Source: Gemmataceae bacterium
Lineage (GTDB): Bacteria; Planctomycetota; Planctomycetia; Gemmatales; Gemmataceae
Direction of reading: 5' to 3'
Assembly: GCA_009692005.1 (NCBI GenBank)
Contig: SHZZ01000001.1
Location: 124,001 to 188,000, forward strand
DNA: 64,000 nucleotides
Shown: positions 19,012 through 27,314 of the stretch, piece by piece
Position numbering within the stretch: position 1 is the first letter of the stretch
How the letters are laid out: every line of letters starts with the position of its first letter
Translations under genes and position numbers: made by a program
Notes under the pieces: model-generated
Told to the model about the DNA's origin: nothing
Database searches by the model: none
What the model saw: the letters and a program-made list of their open reading frames with translations, nothing else

Positions 19012-20019
19012 ATGAGTTCTCTAGATCATCCTACGAATTCCCCCAAGGGGAATGGCCCCGTTATTGGGCAACTTTCCCTGAGGGATATTTTCCTCCCCAT
19101 TTTGGTCTTGATGGTGCTTGGCCCCTTGGTGGGAGTGGTGATCCAGTTGTCAGGGATTACCAGAAAATATTATGGTGAAGAGCTGGTTCAGGCGGAGGCA
19201 AAGCCCCCGGAATCCCAGGAGAAAAAACTAAGTCAAGCCAGGTTGAGACTATGGAATTCCGGGATCGGGTTGCCACTCTTGGCCCTGGCCTTTCCCTTAT
19301 TCTTCATGGCGAAAACAGGTGTCTCTGCCAAGGAAATGGGTTGGAAAACCACCGGTCTTGTCAAAGCCCTGGCTACAGCAGTCCTGGTATCCCTGGCGCT
19401 TATTCCACCAGTCTATGGCATTCAATGGCTGATGATTCAATGGCATTCCACCCTTTCCTCTTCCCTTACCGTGGAACACCCGTTGACTTTTTTCGCGGGG
19501 CAATCCTTGACCGGGGTGGAATGGGGGTTGTTGTTTCTGACCGCGACGGTTGGCGCGCCTTTCCTGGAAGAGCAGGTGTTTCGCGGTGTTTTGCAACCAT
19601 GGTTTTCCGCTAAACCCCGAGGTGGAAGCTGCGCCCTGGCCGCCGCCGCTTTTATTTGCCTGGTGCAAAGTGCGGATCTTTGGCGCCTTTGGGGTGAAGA
19701 GCTTTTCCGAGGCCAATTCCATTGGCGATTGGAATATTGGAAAGCGGTCCTGCCACTTGGGTTCCTTCTCGTCCCTGCCTTTGTCATTTTCCTTTTGGAA
19801 AAAAATGGCAAGAGAGCCATGGCAGGGTTGATTGGCACTGCGGCCTTGTTTGGCATGATCCATGGATTCGCCTGGCCTTCACCCATCGGGTTGACGGTGC
19901 TGGGAATTGGCTTGGGCCTAATTTTCCAGCGGACGGGAAACATTTTTGCACCCATTTGCGTGCACGGGATTTTTAATGGATTTGCCTTGGCAGCGTTGGC
20001 CTTCCAACCGGTGAAATAA
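19012..20019 (+). CDS. CPBP-family intramembrane metalloprotease
   Basis: 335 residues from the ATG at 19012. Seven or eight hydrophobic segments are visible. The CPBP (Abi/CAAX-protease-like) signature is complete: E-E-x-x-x-R in APFLEEQVFRGVLQPWF near residue 190, then GMIHGFAWPSP near 280 and ICVHGIFNGFALAA near 320 with the metal-binding His residues. Roles in this family range from prenyl-protein processing to bacteriocin immunity; the one here is unknown. The first 25 residues are polar and cytoplasmic. No strong Shine-Dalgarno. Confidence 0.85.
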   Translation: MSSLDHPTNSPKGNGPVIGQLSLRDIFLPILVLMVLGPLVGVVIQLSGITRKYYGEELVQAEAKPPESQEKKLSQARLRLWNSGIGLPLLALAFPLFFMAKTGVSAKEMGWKTTGLVKALATAVLVSLALIPPVYGIQWLMIQWHSTLSSSLTVEHPLTFFAGQSLTGVEWGLLFLTATVGAPFLEEQVFRGVLQPWFSAKPRGGSCALAAAAFICLVQSADLWRLWGEELFRGQFHWRLEYWKAVLPLGFLLVPAFVIFLLEKNGKRAMAGLIGTAALFGMIHGFAWPSPIGLTVLGIGLGLIFQRTGNIFAPICVHGIFNGFALAALAFQPVK

Positions 20020-20035
20020 CCATGCTTGGGTCTTT

Positions 20036-20072
20036 GGTTCAAGGAACCTTTCGAAGGTTTATTAAGCTTTTC
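20036..20072 (+). terminator. Weak terminator-like hairpins after the CPBP gene
   Basis: GGTTC-AAG-GAACC (20036-20048) and AACCTT-TCG-AAGGTT (20045-20059) share AACC and cannot form together. Only a broken T run (TATTAAGCTTTTC) follows. This may end the CPBP transcript, with low efficiency expected. Confidence 0.3.
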
Positions 20073-20182
20073 AAATAATGCATGGTAAGCGGCTAATCCA
20101 CGGCTTCAGGTTTTGAAATTCCTCGTTGGCTTAGCTGGGAAGGATTCCCAATAAGAGTTTTTTCTCGGTGACAGATTATCGT

Positions 20183-21271
20183 TCATGAAACCGAGAAGGG
20201 TAAATCCTGAACTGTGGCTTCCTGGGTTTTGTCCCCGAGGCGGCATTCCACTTTGGTCCCAGGTTCCTGATTCCCTCGCCGCAGATATCCCAAGGCAATT
20301 GCTGACTTCAAACTGGGTGAGTGGACGGAAGAGGTGATCCAGCCGATTTCGTTTCCGTCCTTGAAAATTGGCGTCCCTTTTGGAGCCAATTCCTGTCCAA
20401 GGATTAATCCCCTTAATTTCCGGTTCACCTGGCCCCGGTCTCTGGCCATGACAATGGGTTCCTGCCCCAGGAAACAGCCTTTGGTTTGGGAAATTGCCTG
20501 GCTAGTCCGGTCGAGTTCCGGCAAGAAAGTGGTTTCTACCATTTCCTTCCCTTGAACGGGGTACCCGGCTTCTACTCGAAGCACCTCCAGAGTTTCAGAT
20601 CCGGCCGGTGCCGCGCCGTGAGTCGTAAGGGATTTCCAAACTTCGGTCGCGCGGGAATTCAAACAGACCAGATCATAGCCGGGAAGGGAAAATACCGGCT
20701 CGAAACGGATATGGCAAAGGCCACCGTTTCCTATGGGCCGCATCATGTGTTGGTGAATTTCCAGGCGGGGGGAAATTTCTCCCAGGCATTTTTCCAGTAC
20801 CTCCATGGCCCGCGGGCCAGCCAAATGGAATTGGCAATAGTTCTCGGTCCGGCAGGCGAATTCCACTTGTTCGCTAATCAGGTGCTTGTCCAGGTGTTGA
20901 AGCAGAATGAGATTTTGCCCAGCCGAGGAATCCAGCCAATAGCAATGCTGGCCATCAGAGCGCTGAATGTGGTAAATCCGGGTCTGGGCAATAATTTTCG
21001 CCTTGGCGGTAGTAAAAAAAGCCTCGCAGCCCGCGCCAAGGGGCAAGTCGGCAACCTGGTTGGTGGATAAGTTATTCAAAAAAACCGGGGTATCAGGGCC
21101 GGAAACTTCAATTTTGGTGCGGGGGGAAATATCGAACAATGCGGCCTTTTCCCTGGCCGCGAGGTATTCCTTCTCCAGGTCGGAAAAATGGTTGGCTGTC
21201 CCATCGGGTGAGGAATTTGGAAAAATGGCCCCTTGTGAAAGTTGGAGTTCTCGAAGGCTGGGGGGAATCAT
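20183..21271 (-). CDS. ygfZ: Folate-binding YgfZ/GcvT-domain protein
   Basis: 362 residues. The fold is that of the glycine-cleavage T-protein, and the YgfZ signature K-G-C-x-x-G-Q-E is present as QTKGCFLGQEPIVMARDRG near residue 240. YgfZ uses folate to support assembly or repair of certain Fe-S enzymes; it is not an aminomethyltransferase. The C-terminal beta-barrel ends LRRGNQEPGTKVECRLGDK. It lies 10 bases downstream of the LarA-like gene, so they are probably co-transcribed. An 8-base inverted repeat (20162-20169 with 20190-20197) straddles its stop codon. Confidence 0.9.
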   Translation of the reverse strand: MIPPSLRELQLSQGAIFPNSSPDGTANHFSDLEKEYLAAREKAALFDISPRTKIEVSGPDTPVFLNNLSTNQVADLPLGAGCEAFFTTAKAKIIAQTRIYHIQRSDGQHCYWLDSSAGQNLILLQHLDKHLISEQVEFACRTENYCQFHLAGPRAMEVLEKCLGEISPRLEIHQHMMRPIGNGGLCHIRFEPVFSLPGYDLVCLNSRATEVWKSLTTHGAAPAGSETLEVLRVEAGYPVQGKEMVETTFLPELDRTSQAISQTKGCFLGQEPIVMARDRGQVNRKLRGLILGQELAPKGTPIFKDGNEIGWITSSVHSPSLKSAIALGYLRRGNQEPGTKVECRLGDKTQEATVQDLPFSVS

Positions 21272-21281
21272 GGAGTTCTCG

Positions 21282-22496
21282 TTAGGTTTTTTTCGTTAAG
21301 CGGACGAAGGTTTTACTGGCTTCGGGAATGACGAGAACCGAACTGGCTTTTTCCACCAGGGATATCAAATCCTTTACCCCCGTCAAAGGATGGGCCAGCA
21401 ATTGCGCCGCCTGGGCCGGAGAATTCCCGCAATAAAGGTGAACCTTAAATTCCGTGGCGGCTTCCACCCATTTACGAATGGCAGACCCTTTGAAAAAATC
21501 CTGCCCTGGCCCGGGTTTGGTTTTATCCTTGGTTACTTTGGTCTCCAAGTATTTCTTGATGGGCTGAATATCGACCTGTTGCTCGCAGAGGAGAGCAATG
21601 CTACCCCCGGGTTTGAGGATGCCCCGGGAGAAAGCCACGGCGAGACTGATTTCTTGGAAGAGATCTTTTCCAGGACAATCTCCCAGGCAGGCAACGACAA
21701 GGTCCACGGGACTGGATATTTCCTTGAGCCAGGTCCGGTCGAGGAGATTGTCGGCTTGGAAGATGGCTTCTTTGGCGCCCGCAAGGACATGGAGAAGGTT
21801 TGGCCCATGCCCTTCAATGGCCTGGATGAAATAAGGAGCGCCGAGCAACCAGGACGCTTCCAATGCTCTTGCCCGAATGGGATTGGAATCCAGGTAAATG
21901 GCCTTTCCGTCGGGATCTTTTTCCAAAAGGGACAAGGAATCCAGGTCGGACAACAGGGGGAAAAGTTCCGTTTCCGCCCCTGCCCTTCCCAGCAGGGGGT
22001 GCAATCTCCGGTTGCCGATAACCACTACTTGATCTGTTTCAACCAGGGTCCGGTTTAAAAAAACCGGGTCCCCGTTTTGTGACGCCGCCAGGTAGCCGAG
22101 CTTTTCCTTTATGGCGGGGTTATGTTGCTCGATTTGCAAAGAATTCATTTCTTTTGGCAGGGAGTTCATCCATCGGGCCGGTTCGCTCTCCCTGGCATGC
22201 ACCAGGTGGATTTTCTCGTAAGGAACACCCGCTAAATGGATTTCCTTCAAGGATTCAAGCAAAAGCGCGGGGAATTGGTTGATCGAGTCATCGATAGCGA
22301 TTGCCACGGTGTCGTCGGGGGTCAAGGCTTGGCTGAGCATGGGGTAATCAATCGGGTTGGCAAGGCTTTTTTTGACGAGGACGGAAGGGGCCAATTGGGA
22401 ACCAGTTTGCGCCTGGCTAATTTGCTTAATTCCCTTGGTCAATGATCCGGGCAGGGTCCATTGGAGGTTTCCAAAATTCAGGTTAATCCCGGCCAT
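21282..22496 (-). CDS. LarA-like (DUF2088) protein, divergent
   Basis: 404 residues. The N-terminal domain (DDTVAIAIDDSINQFPALLLESLKEI) and central region (VVVIGNRRLHPLLGRAGAETELFPLLSD) align in position with nickel-dependent lactate racemase LarA. The usual D-D-x-T-R-P-T-P and H-x-x-x-G-(F/Y)-S-G-G signatures are not intact: the first reads DDSINQFP and the second has Arg-Leu-His but no S-G-G. A racemase with the nickel-pincer cofactor is therefore doubtful. No larB, larC or larE genes are in the window. It is the likely first gene of a two-gene operon with ygfZ. Confidence 0.55.
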   Translation of the reverse strand: MAGINLNFGNLQWTLPGSLTKGIKQISQAQTGSQLAPSVLVKKSLANPIDYPMLSQALTPDDTVAIAIDDSINQFPALLLESLKEIHLAGVPYEKIHLVHARESEPARWMNSLPKEMNSLQIEQHNPAIKEKLGYLAASQNGDPVFLNRTLVETDQVVVIGNRRLHPLLGRAGAETELFPLLSDLDSLSLLEKDPDGKAIYLDSNPIRARALEASWLLGAPYFIQAIEGHGPNLLHVLAGAKEAIFQADNLLDRTWLKEISSPVDLVVACLGDCPGKDLFQEISLAVAFSRGILKPGGSIALLCEQQVDIQPIKKYLETKVTKDKTKPGPGQDFFKGSAIRKWVEAATEFKVHLYCGNSPAQAAQLLAHPLTGVKDLISLVEKASSVLVIPEASKTFVRLTKKT

Positions 22497-22685
22497 TCAA
22501 TTTACCTTCAATTCCTGGTTGGTTTTCAAGGTGATTATAGGAAGGCTGGCCGGGGAAAAAATTCCCAGGGAGGAAATTGCACTAACCAAATCTCTGGGAT
22601 TTTCCTGAAATTGTCCTCATTCTGTTGAGAATTAATTTACAATGTTAAAAAAGGGTGTCACATCCAGTATCCATGAGCCCAGAAA

Positions 22686-23195
22686 ATGCCTAATAGCACG
22701 CAAGAGTTGATAAAGGAAAACGAGCAATTAAGGGCTTTATGCCTGGAATTGGAGGACGCGGTCCGTCAATTGTCCTCGCAAGATGGCAAAAAACCCTCCA
22801 AAGGTGGCAGCGAAGCAGAAATTTTGCTCGAGGAAAAAACGGAAGTCATTCGAGGCCTCCATGCTGAGAACATTGAATTGAAAAAAATGTTGAAGGGTAT
22901 TGAAGCAGGCGGGGCCCAACACGGCGGTTTTGAGCCGGGGGTCGAGCCATCGGAATCCGCACTTGATGAATTGGAGACTAAAAGGCGCGCGTTGGAGGAA
23001 GAAGTTTCCCGGCTGGAAAAAAGCATGGGGGATGAAGAGATTCGCCTGTCGAGGGAACGGGCCGATGTTGCCAGACAACGCTACGAGATCGACAGCCTTC
23101 GCAAGGAATTAGAAATTGAATTGAACAGGAATGTCCAGGAAGGGCCTTTAAAGGAAAAAATCCAATCGATTAAAGCCAAGCTGCTGGGCAGGTGA
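22686..23195 (+). CDS. Coiled-coil protein, 169 residues
   Basis: Starts at the ATG at 22686. The protein is highly charged, with two long helical heptad-rich segments (residues 3-75 and 95-165), separated by a Gly-rich linker near HGGFEPGVEPSES. There is no signal peptide or transmembrane stretch, so it is cytoplasmic. Family not recognised; similar short coiled-coil proteins occur in planctomycetes. It is convergent with the M28 peptidase gene, 15 bases apart, and divergent from the LarA-like gene. Confidence 0.65.
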   Translation: MPNSTQELIKENEQLRALCLELEDAVRQLSSQDGKKPSKGGSEAEILLEEKTEVIRGLHAENIELKKMLKGIEAGGAQHGGFEPGVEPSESALDELETKRRALEEEVSRLEKSMGDEEIRLSRERADVARQRYEIDSLRKELEIELNRNVQEGPLKEKIQSIKAKLLGR

Positions 23196-23210
23196 ACTGG
23201 CTTGCTTTTG

Positions 23211-25082
23211 TCATTGGCCTAGTTTGACTGGGACAGTGATTTTTTTTCCATCCCGGATGATTTGCACATTAATGGTTGTGCCGTTTTTTTCTCCGGCCAA
23301 CACCTGCATGTAAGTTTCAATGTTGGGTACCTTTTTTCCGCTAATCTCCAGGATGCGATCCCCTTTTTTAATACCGGATTTCGCAGCCGGTTCGCCCTCG
23401 GTAACACCTTCGACCAGAACTCCCTCGGCTTCATCGGTGTAGCCCGGGCGGATTCCCAACTTGGGGAAATTGCCTGTGGGCCTGGGCATGGCGTTTCCTT
23501 TAACCTCGACAAAGGTCGGTTTCTTTTCCCTCTGGGAGAGATCGACAACCAGGTTTTCCACCAAGCCGGTGATTTTGAGCAAGCCATCGAAATTGATCCG
23601 GTCGGCGGTGTCCTGGGGAGTATGGTATTCCGGGTGGGTGCCAGTCCAGAAAAACAGCACTGGGATTTTTTTATCGCAGAAGGAGGAATGGTCGCTTGGG
23701 CCGAAGCCGCTCTTTTTCTTGACGAAATGGAAGCGGGTTTCCTTGTTCAATTGTTCCAGCAAGGGTTCGAAAATTTCCGCCGTGCCGGTTCCCTCCAGCA
23801 AGACCTTTTCTTCCTTGGTTTTTTCGTCGGGTTTCAGCCTGCCGATCATGTCCAGGTTGACCATGGCGGCAGTTTCCTTCAAGGGAATCAAGGGGTTGGA
23901 AGCATAATAAGCCGATCCGAACAGGCCAAGCTCCTCGCCACTGAAAGCCATGAAAAGAAGTCCTCTGCCTTGGCGGTTTTTCATGCTGGCGAAACGGCGG
24001 GCCAGTTCCATCATTCCGGTAGTCCCCGAAGCATTGTCATCCGCTCCGTGATGAATGGAGATTTTTTTCAAACCTGCCAGGCTGCTTTGACCTCCATATC
24101 CCAGGTGGTCATAGTGCGCGCCAATTACTACGATTTCGTTTGCCAGTGGCCCCGCCCCTTCCAGAATGCCGGCCACATTGCGCAGCGGGACCACATCTTT
24201 CCCACGGGTAATTTTTAAATCAACGGAAACTTCCACCCCGGGAACATCCTGGGAAACATTGGCCATCGTGTTCTCAATTTTCTCTTGCAAGTCATCGAAG
24301 GTTTTATTGGTGGTCTTGAGCAATTCGGCCGCGACTTTCCGCGAAACCATGAAAGCGGGAATCTTGCCCGTTGCTCGCGAAAGCGAAGTGTATTCAAAGG
24401 GAAGCAAACTATCCTTGGTTTCCTTTGCGGTATCGCGATCGTTGACAATAAGGATGGCTTTGGCGCCATGCTTTTCGGCATTATTGATTTTTTCGGTCAA
24501 GGAAGCCGCTTGCCGCTTCTTGAATGCCGTTTCGAAAATTTTCGATTCTTCCTTGAATCGGGGAAGGTCCCGGATGACCAAGGCGATTTTGTCCTTGGCA
24601 TCAATGCCTGCGAAATCGTCATATTTTTTCCCGCCATCAACGGTCAGGCCGAACCCCGCGAACACCACCGGTCCTTTGAATTTCCCCCCGGTGGACAAGC
24701 CCAGGGCATGGAAATCCGTTCCCGGGGCCAGGAGAGTTTTTTCTTTGCCGCTTTGGACTTCCAAGGAAGGCGGTTCATCCAGTTTCGCCCCGGCAATTTT
24801 GAAGTGCTGGAAATAGGAGTGGTCTTTTCCCACTGGCTTCAAACCAATTTTCTTGAATTCCTCCGCGATGTAATCCCCGGCAAGGTCCAGCCCCTTGGTT
24901 TGCGGGCCCCGGCCTTCGCACTCTGGCGAGGCCAGAAAAAACAAATCCTTCTTCACCCTTTCTCGAACCTTGTCTGATATGACGGTTTTATCCGCACCGT
25001 GAAGAGGGGGAATTACCAGTCCCCCGAGAAGGGCCAGGGAAAGCAGTGGAAGAATTCGAATTCGCCAAGAGGAAGTTTTCAT
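23211..25082 (-). CDS. Exported M28-family metallopeptidase with PDZ domain
   Basis: 623 residues from the ATG at 25082, where the signal peptide MKTSSWRIRILPLLSLALLGGLVIPPLHG begins. A long in-frame extension upstream has no coding character. A PA-like domain is inserted around residues 110-270. The M28 zinc ligands are His and Asp in IGAHYDHLGYGG and HHGADDNASGT, Glu-Glu in FSGEELGLFGSAY, Asp in VNLDMIGRL and His in WTGTHPEYHTPQDTADRI. A C-terminal PDZ domain (EGVLVEGVTEGEPAAKSGIK) suggests substrate docking. It is a periplasmic aminopeptidase; the exact specificity is unknown. Confidence 0.92.
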   Translation of the reverse strand: MKTSSWRIRILPLLSLALLGGLVIPPLHGADKTVISDKVRERVKKDLFFLASPECEGRGPQTKGLDLAGDYIAEEFKKIGLKPVGKDHSYFQHFKIAGAKLDEPPSLEVQSGKEKTLLAPGTDFHALGLSTGGKFKGPVVFAGFGLTVDGGKKYDDFAGIDAKDKIALVIRDLPRFKEESKIFETAFKKRQAASLTEKINNAEKHGAKAILIVNDRDTAKETKDSLLPFEYTSLSRATGKIPAFMVSRKVAAELLKTTNKTFDDLQEKIENTMANVSQDVPGVEVSVDLKITRGKDVVPLRNVAGILEGAGPLANEIVVIGAHYDHLGYGGQSSLAGLKKISIHHGADDNASGTTGMMELARRFASMKNRQGRGLLFMAFSGEELGLFGSAYYASNPLIPLKETAAMVNLDMIGRLKPDEKTKEEKVLLEGTGTAEIFEPLLEQLNKETRFHFVKKKSGFGPSDHSSFCDKKIPVLFFWTGTHPEYHTPQDTADRINFDGLLKITGLVENLVVDLSQREKKPTFVEVKGNAMPRPTGNFPKLGIRPGYTDEAEGVLVEGVTEGEPAAKSGIKKGDRILEISGKKVPNIETYMQVLAGEKNGTTINVQIIRDGKKITVPVKLGQ

Positions 25083-25150
25083 AAATGCCCCTGAAATAAC
25101 GGGTTTGGCTATTATTGTCACAGGTTTCCCGGGAAAATAAAGCGAAATTG

Positions 25151-27124
25151 CTATCCGATGATGATTCGCGGCTGTTTTTCTGGGTTGGGTTGGGCCTTGG
25201 ATATTAATTCGCGCACCATCCAAGGGACATTGCCCTCGCCAAACAGGAGAAATCCCAAATTGGCGGCCATGGGGCTCTCCGCGGACCAGCCGAAATGAAT
25301 TTCCGGCGGCTTTCCAGATTTTCCCAGTTCCAGGCTTAAGCCGGCGATGACATGGGCAATGGAAGCGCAACGGGACACTTTCAATATGAAGCGGCCTTCC
25401 TCCTGTTTGATTTCCACCAGGGGATTGAGAAGGAAATCGCTAGTGTCACCTCTTTGCACTTCAAGGAACAAAATGGGGATATCCGGGCTGAGGCGGTGGT
25501 CACGGCGGATAATTTCTTCTTTGGATATTAACCCACGGTGGCCCGGGCGGTGAGGAACCAGGACCGGAAACTCGGTAACCAAAAGCGATTCCCAAAGGAA
25601 GCGGGATTCTTCGTTGGCAAACTCGAGGGAACCCATGCGCATTTCCGTGGAGCGGAAAAACCTGGAGACGACCGAGGCGAGAAAAATCACGCCGATAAAA
25701 CAGCCGGCGATTTTGATTCCATCTGGTTTTTCGATCATGACCGCCACAGTTGTGTAGGCGAATACCAGGGTGATCCCCAGGAAATACCAGGGTATTCGCA
25801 AAAGGAGCATTCCTTTTCGGGATTTGAATATTTCGATCATGCAGGCGATGCAGGCGCTGAGGATTAAGACCAGCACTCCCGTGGCGTAAGCGCCGGCCTG
25901 ATCATCGACATCAGCCTTGAAAATGTAAGTCACCAGCAAGTTGACCAGGGTAAAGAAAACCACCATGGGGCGCACTGCCCGGGACCATTCTGGCCCCATT
26001 CCGTAACGGGGCAGGTACTGAGGCACCAGGTTGATCAGGGCGGCCATGGCGCTGGCCCCGGCGAACCACAGAATCGCCACCGTGCTGGCGTCATAAAGAG
26101 TGCCAAAAACGGGACCCAATGGAAAACCTTTTAAATGAGGGCTTTCACCGTGGGCCAGGTAGGCGATAGCGCGGTCCTTGGCTTTGAATTCACCCGGAGC
26201 CCCTTCCATGCCAAGGTCTTCGGGTGGGATTAAAAGACTTACGGCCAGGGAGGAACCGACCAGGCACAAGGACATGATGATTGCAGCGGTAAGCAGCAAC
26301 TTTTTGGTGTTGGCAATCCGGCCTTTGGGATTTTCGTGGGTGTCTCCCGGTTTTCCCCGGATTAGGCCCATGATGGCCACCCCGGTTTCAAAGCCGCTTA
26401 ATCCCAGGGCAAGTTTAGGAAACATGAGCAGGGAAATTGCCAGGATTCCTAGCCAGCCGGAAATGGGTAGTTCAGGAACATGGGTCACATGCCAATGTTC
26501 TTTCCCGGCGAGAATTTTTTCCAGCCAGGCATCAAAAAAACCCGGGTTGGCTACCAGAAAGGAGATGGAAACGCCCAGGACAATAAAATTCATGACCAGG
26601 TAAATCCCAACAATCACCACCGCCACGCCGATGACTTCCTTAAACCCTTTTAAAAAAAAACCGCCCAGGAGCACCAGCAAACCCATTGTGATGTACAGCC
26701 TTTGAGCATCGTCATCCGCCTGGGAGTGAAACGGCCAATAGGGGTTGTGAATAATATGCTCGGCGGCATCGGCGGCGGAAAGAGTTTTGGTGATGACAAA
26801 GTCCGTGGCTGCAAAACCTAAAAGCGTGATGACCAGGACCTTCGCTAGCCATCCGTGAAGGAGTTTCTCCAGCATTCCAATCGATCCCAAGCCATGAAAG
26901 GACCTGGAAGCGACATAAGAGTAAATGGGATAAGCGCCAAACAGGGTGACCAGAACCAAAATGAGCGTGGCCATGGGGGCCAAAAGCCCAGCGGCATTGT
27001 GGGCGATGGAAGGCTGGTAGCCCAGGGTGCTGAAATAATCGACCCCGGTCAGGCACATGGCCCAAAGCCAGAAAGTTTGATGCCCACGGGCTGGTTGAGA
27101 GGAGGTGGGAATAGTGGTCATCAA
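25151..27124 (-). CDS. APC-superfamily permease with large cytosolic tail
   Basis: 657 residues with about 12 hydrophobic segments in the first 480. The first helix has TGVDYFSTLGYQPSIAHNAAG, in the place of the substrate-binding unwound helix of APC transporters. The C-terminal 170 residues are soluble and end in MVRELISKAQPNPEKQPRIIIG. Substrate (amino acid or cation) cannot be told. Two start ATGs lie at 27124 and 27121; GAGG is seven bases upstream. A 7-bp GC stem (27142-27160) lies in its 5' leader, and a dyad (27268-27288) lies between it and the divergent peptidase gene. Confidence 0.8.
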   Translation of the reverse strand: MMTTIPTSSQPARGHQTFWLWAMCLTGVDYFSTLGYQPSIAHNAAGLLAPMATLILVLVTLFGAYPIYSYVASRSFHGLGSIGMLEKLLHGWLAKVLVITLLGFAATDFVITKTLSAADAAEHIIHNPYWPFHSQADDDAQRLYITMGLLVLLGGFFLKGFKEVIGVAVVIVGIYLVMNFIVLGVSISFLVANPGFFDAWLEKILAGKEHWHVTHVPELPISGWLGILAISLLMFPKLALGLSGFETGVAIMGLIRGKPGDTHENPKGRIANTKKLLLTAAIIMSLCLVGSSLAVSLLIPPEDLGMEGAPGEFKAKDRAIAYLAHGESPHLKGFPLGPVFGTLYDASTVAILWFAGASAMAALINLVPQYLPRYGMGPEWSRAVRPMVVFFTLVNLLVTYIFKADVDDQAGAYATGVLVLILSACIACMIEIFKSRKGMLLLRIPWYFLGITLVFAYTTVAVMIEKPDGIKIAGCFIGVIFLASVVSRFFRSTEMRMGSLEFANEESRFLWESLLVTEFPVLVPHRPGHRGLISKEEIIRRDHRLSPDIPILFLEVQRGDTSDFLLNPLVEIKQEEGRFILKVSRCASIAHVIAGLSLELGKSGKPPEIHFGWSAESPMAANLGFLLFGEGNVPWMVRELISKAQPNPEKQPRIIIG

Positions 27125-27141
27125 AAAACCTCGATCCCTTC

Positions 27142-27160
27142 GCTGGGAGGTAATCCCAGC
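27142..27160 (-). promoter_or_regulatory. 5'-leader hairpin of the APC permease gene
   Basis: GCTGGGA (27142-27148), GGTAA, TCCCAGC (27154-27160) form a perfect 7-bp stem with a 5-base loop, 18 bases upstream of the ATG at 27124 in the minus-strand mRNA. It lies just ahead of the ribosome-binding site, where it could affect translation. It is not a terminator: a T run exists only 13 bases later. Confidence 0.4.
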
Positions 27161-27267
27161 CCTGGAATGTATCCGTGCATTTTATCCAAGGAACGGTTTT
27201 GAGTAAGGAAATCTGTTGCGTTGGATCCCTTGAATACAGTTTTCGATTGAATGAATTGATATAAGGC

Positions 27268-27288
27268 CATAACATTTAAAGAGTTATG
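27268..27288. repeat. Dyad CATAAC-N9-GTTATG in a divergent promoter region
   Basis: A 6-base inverted repeat with a 9-base spacer lies between the APC permease gene and the M20 peptidase gene. It ends 26 bases before the ATG at 27315. The geometry is that of a dimeric repressor site; the regulator is not known. Confidence 0.4.
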
Positions 27289-27314
27289 AGAATAATTTCG
27301 AAAGGGTAATTATT

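Noticed and set aside
20162-20197. Inverted repeat TTCTCGGT/ACCGAGAA across the ygfZ stop codon as a terminator
   Set aside because: The loop is 20 bases and no T run follows on either strand.
25083-25370. Possible longer N-terminus of the M28 peptidase
   Set aside because: The extension overlaps the neighbouring permease gene and would bury the signal peptide; the ATG at 25082 is the natural start.
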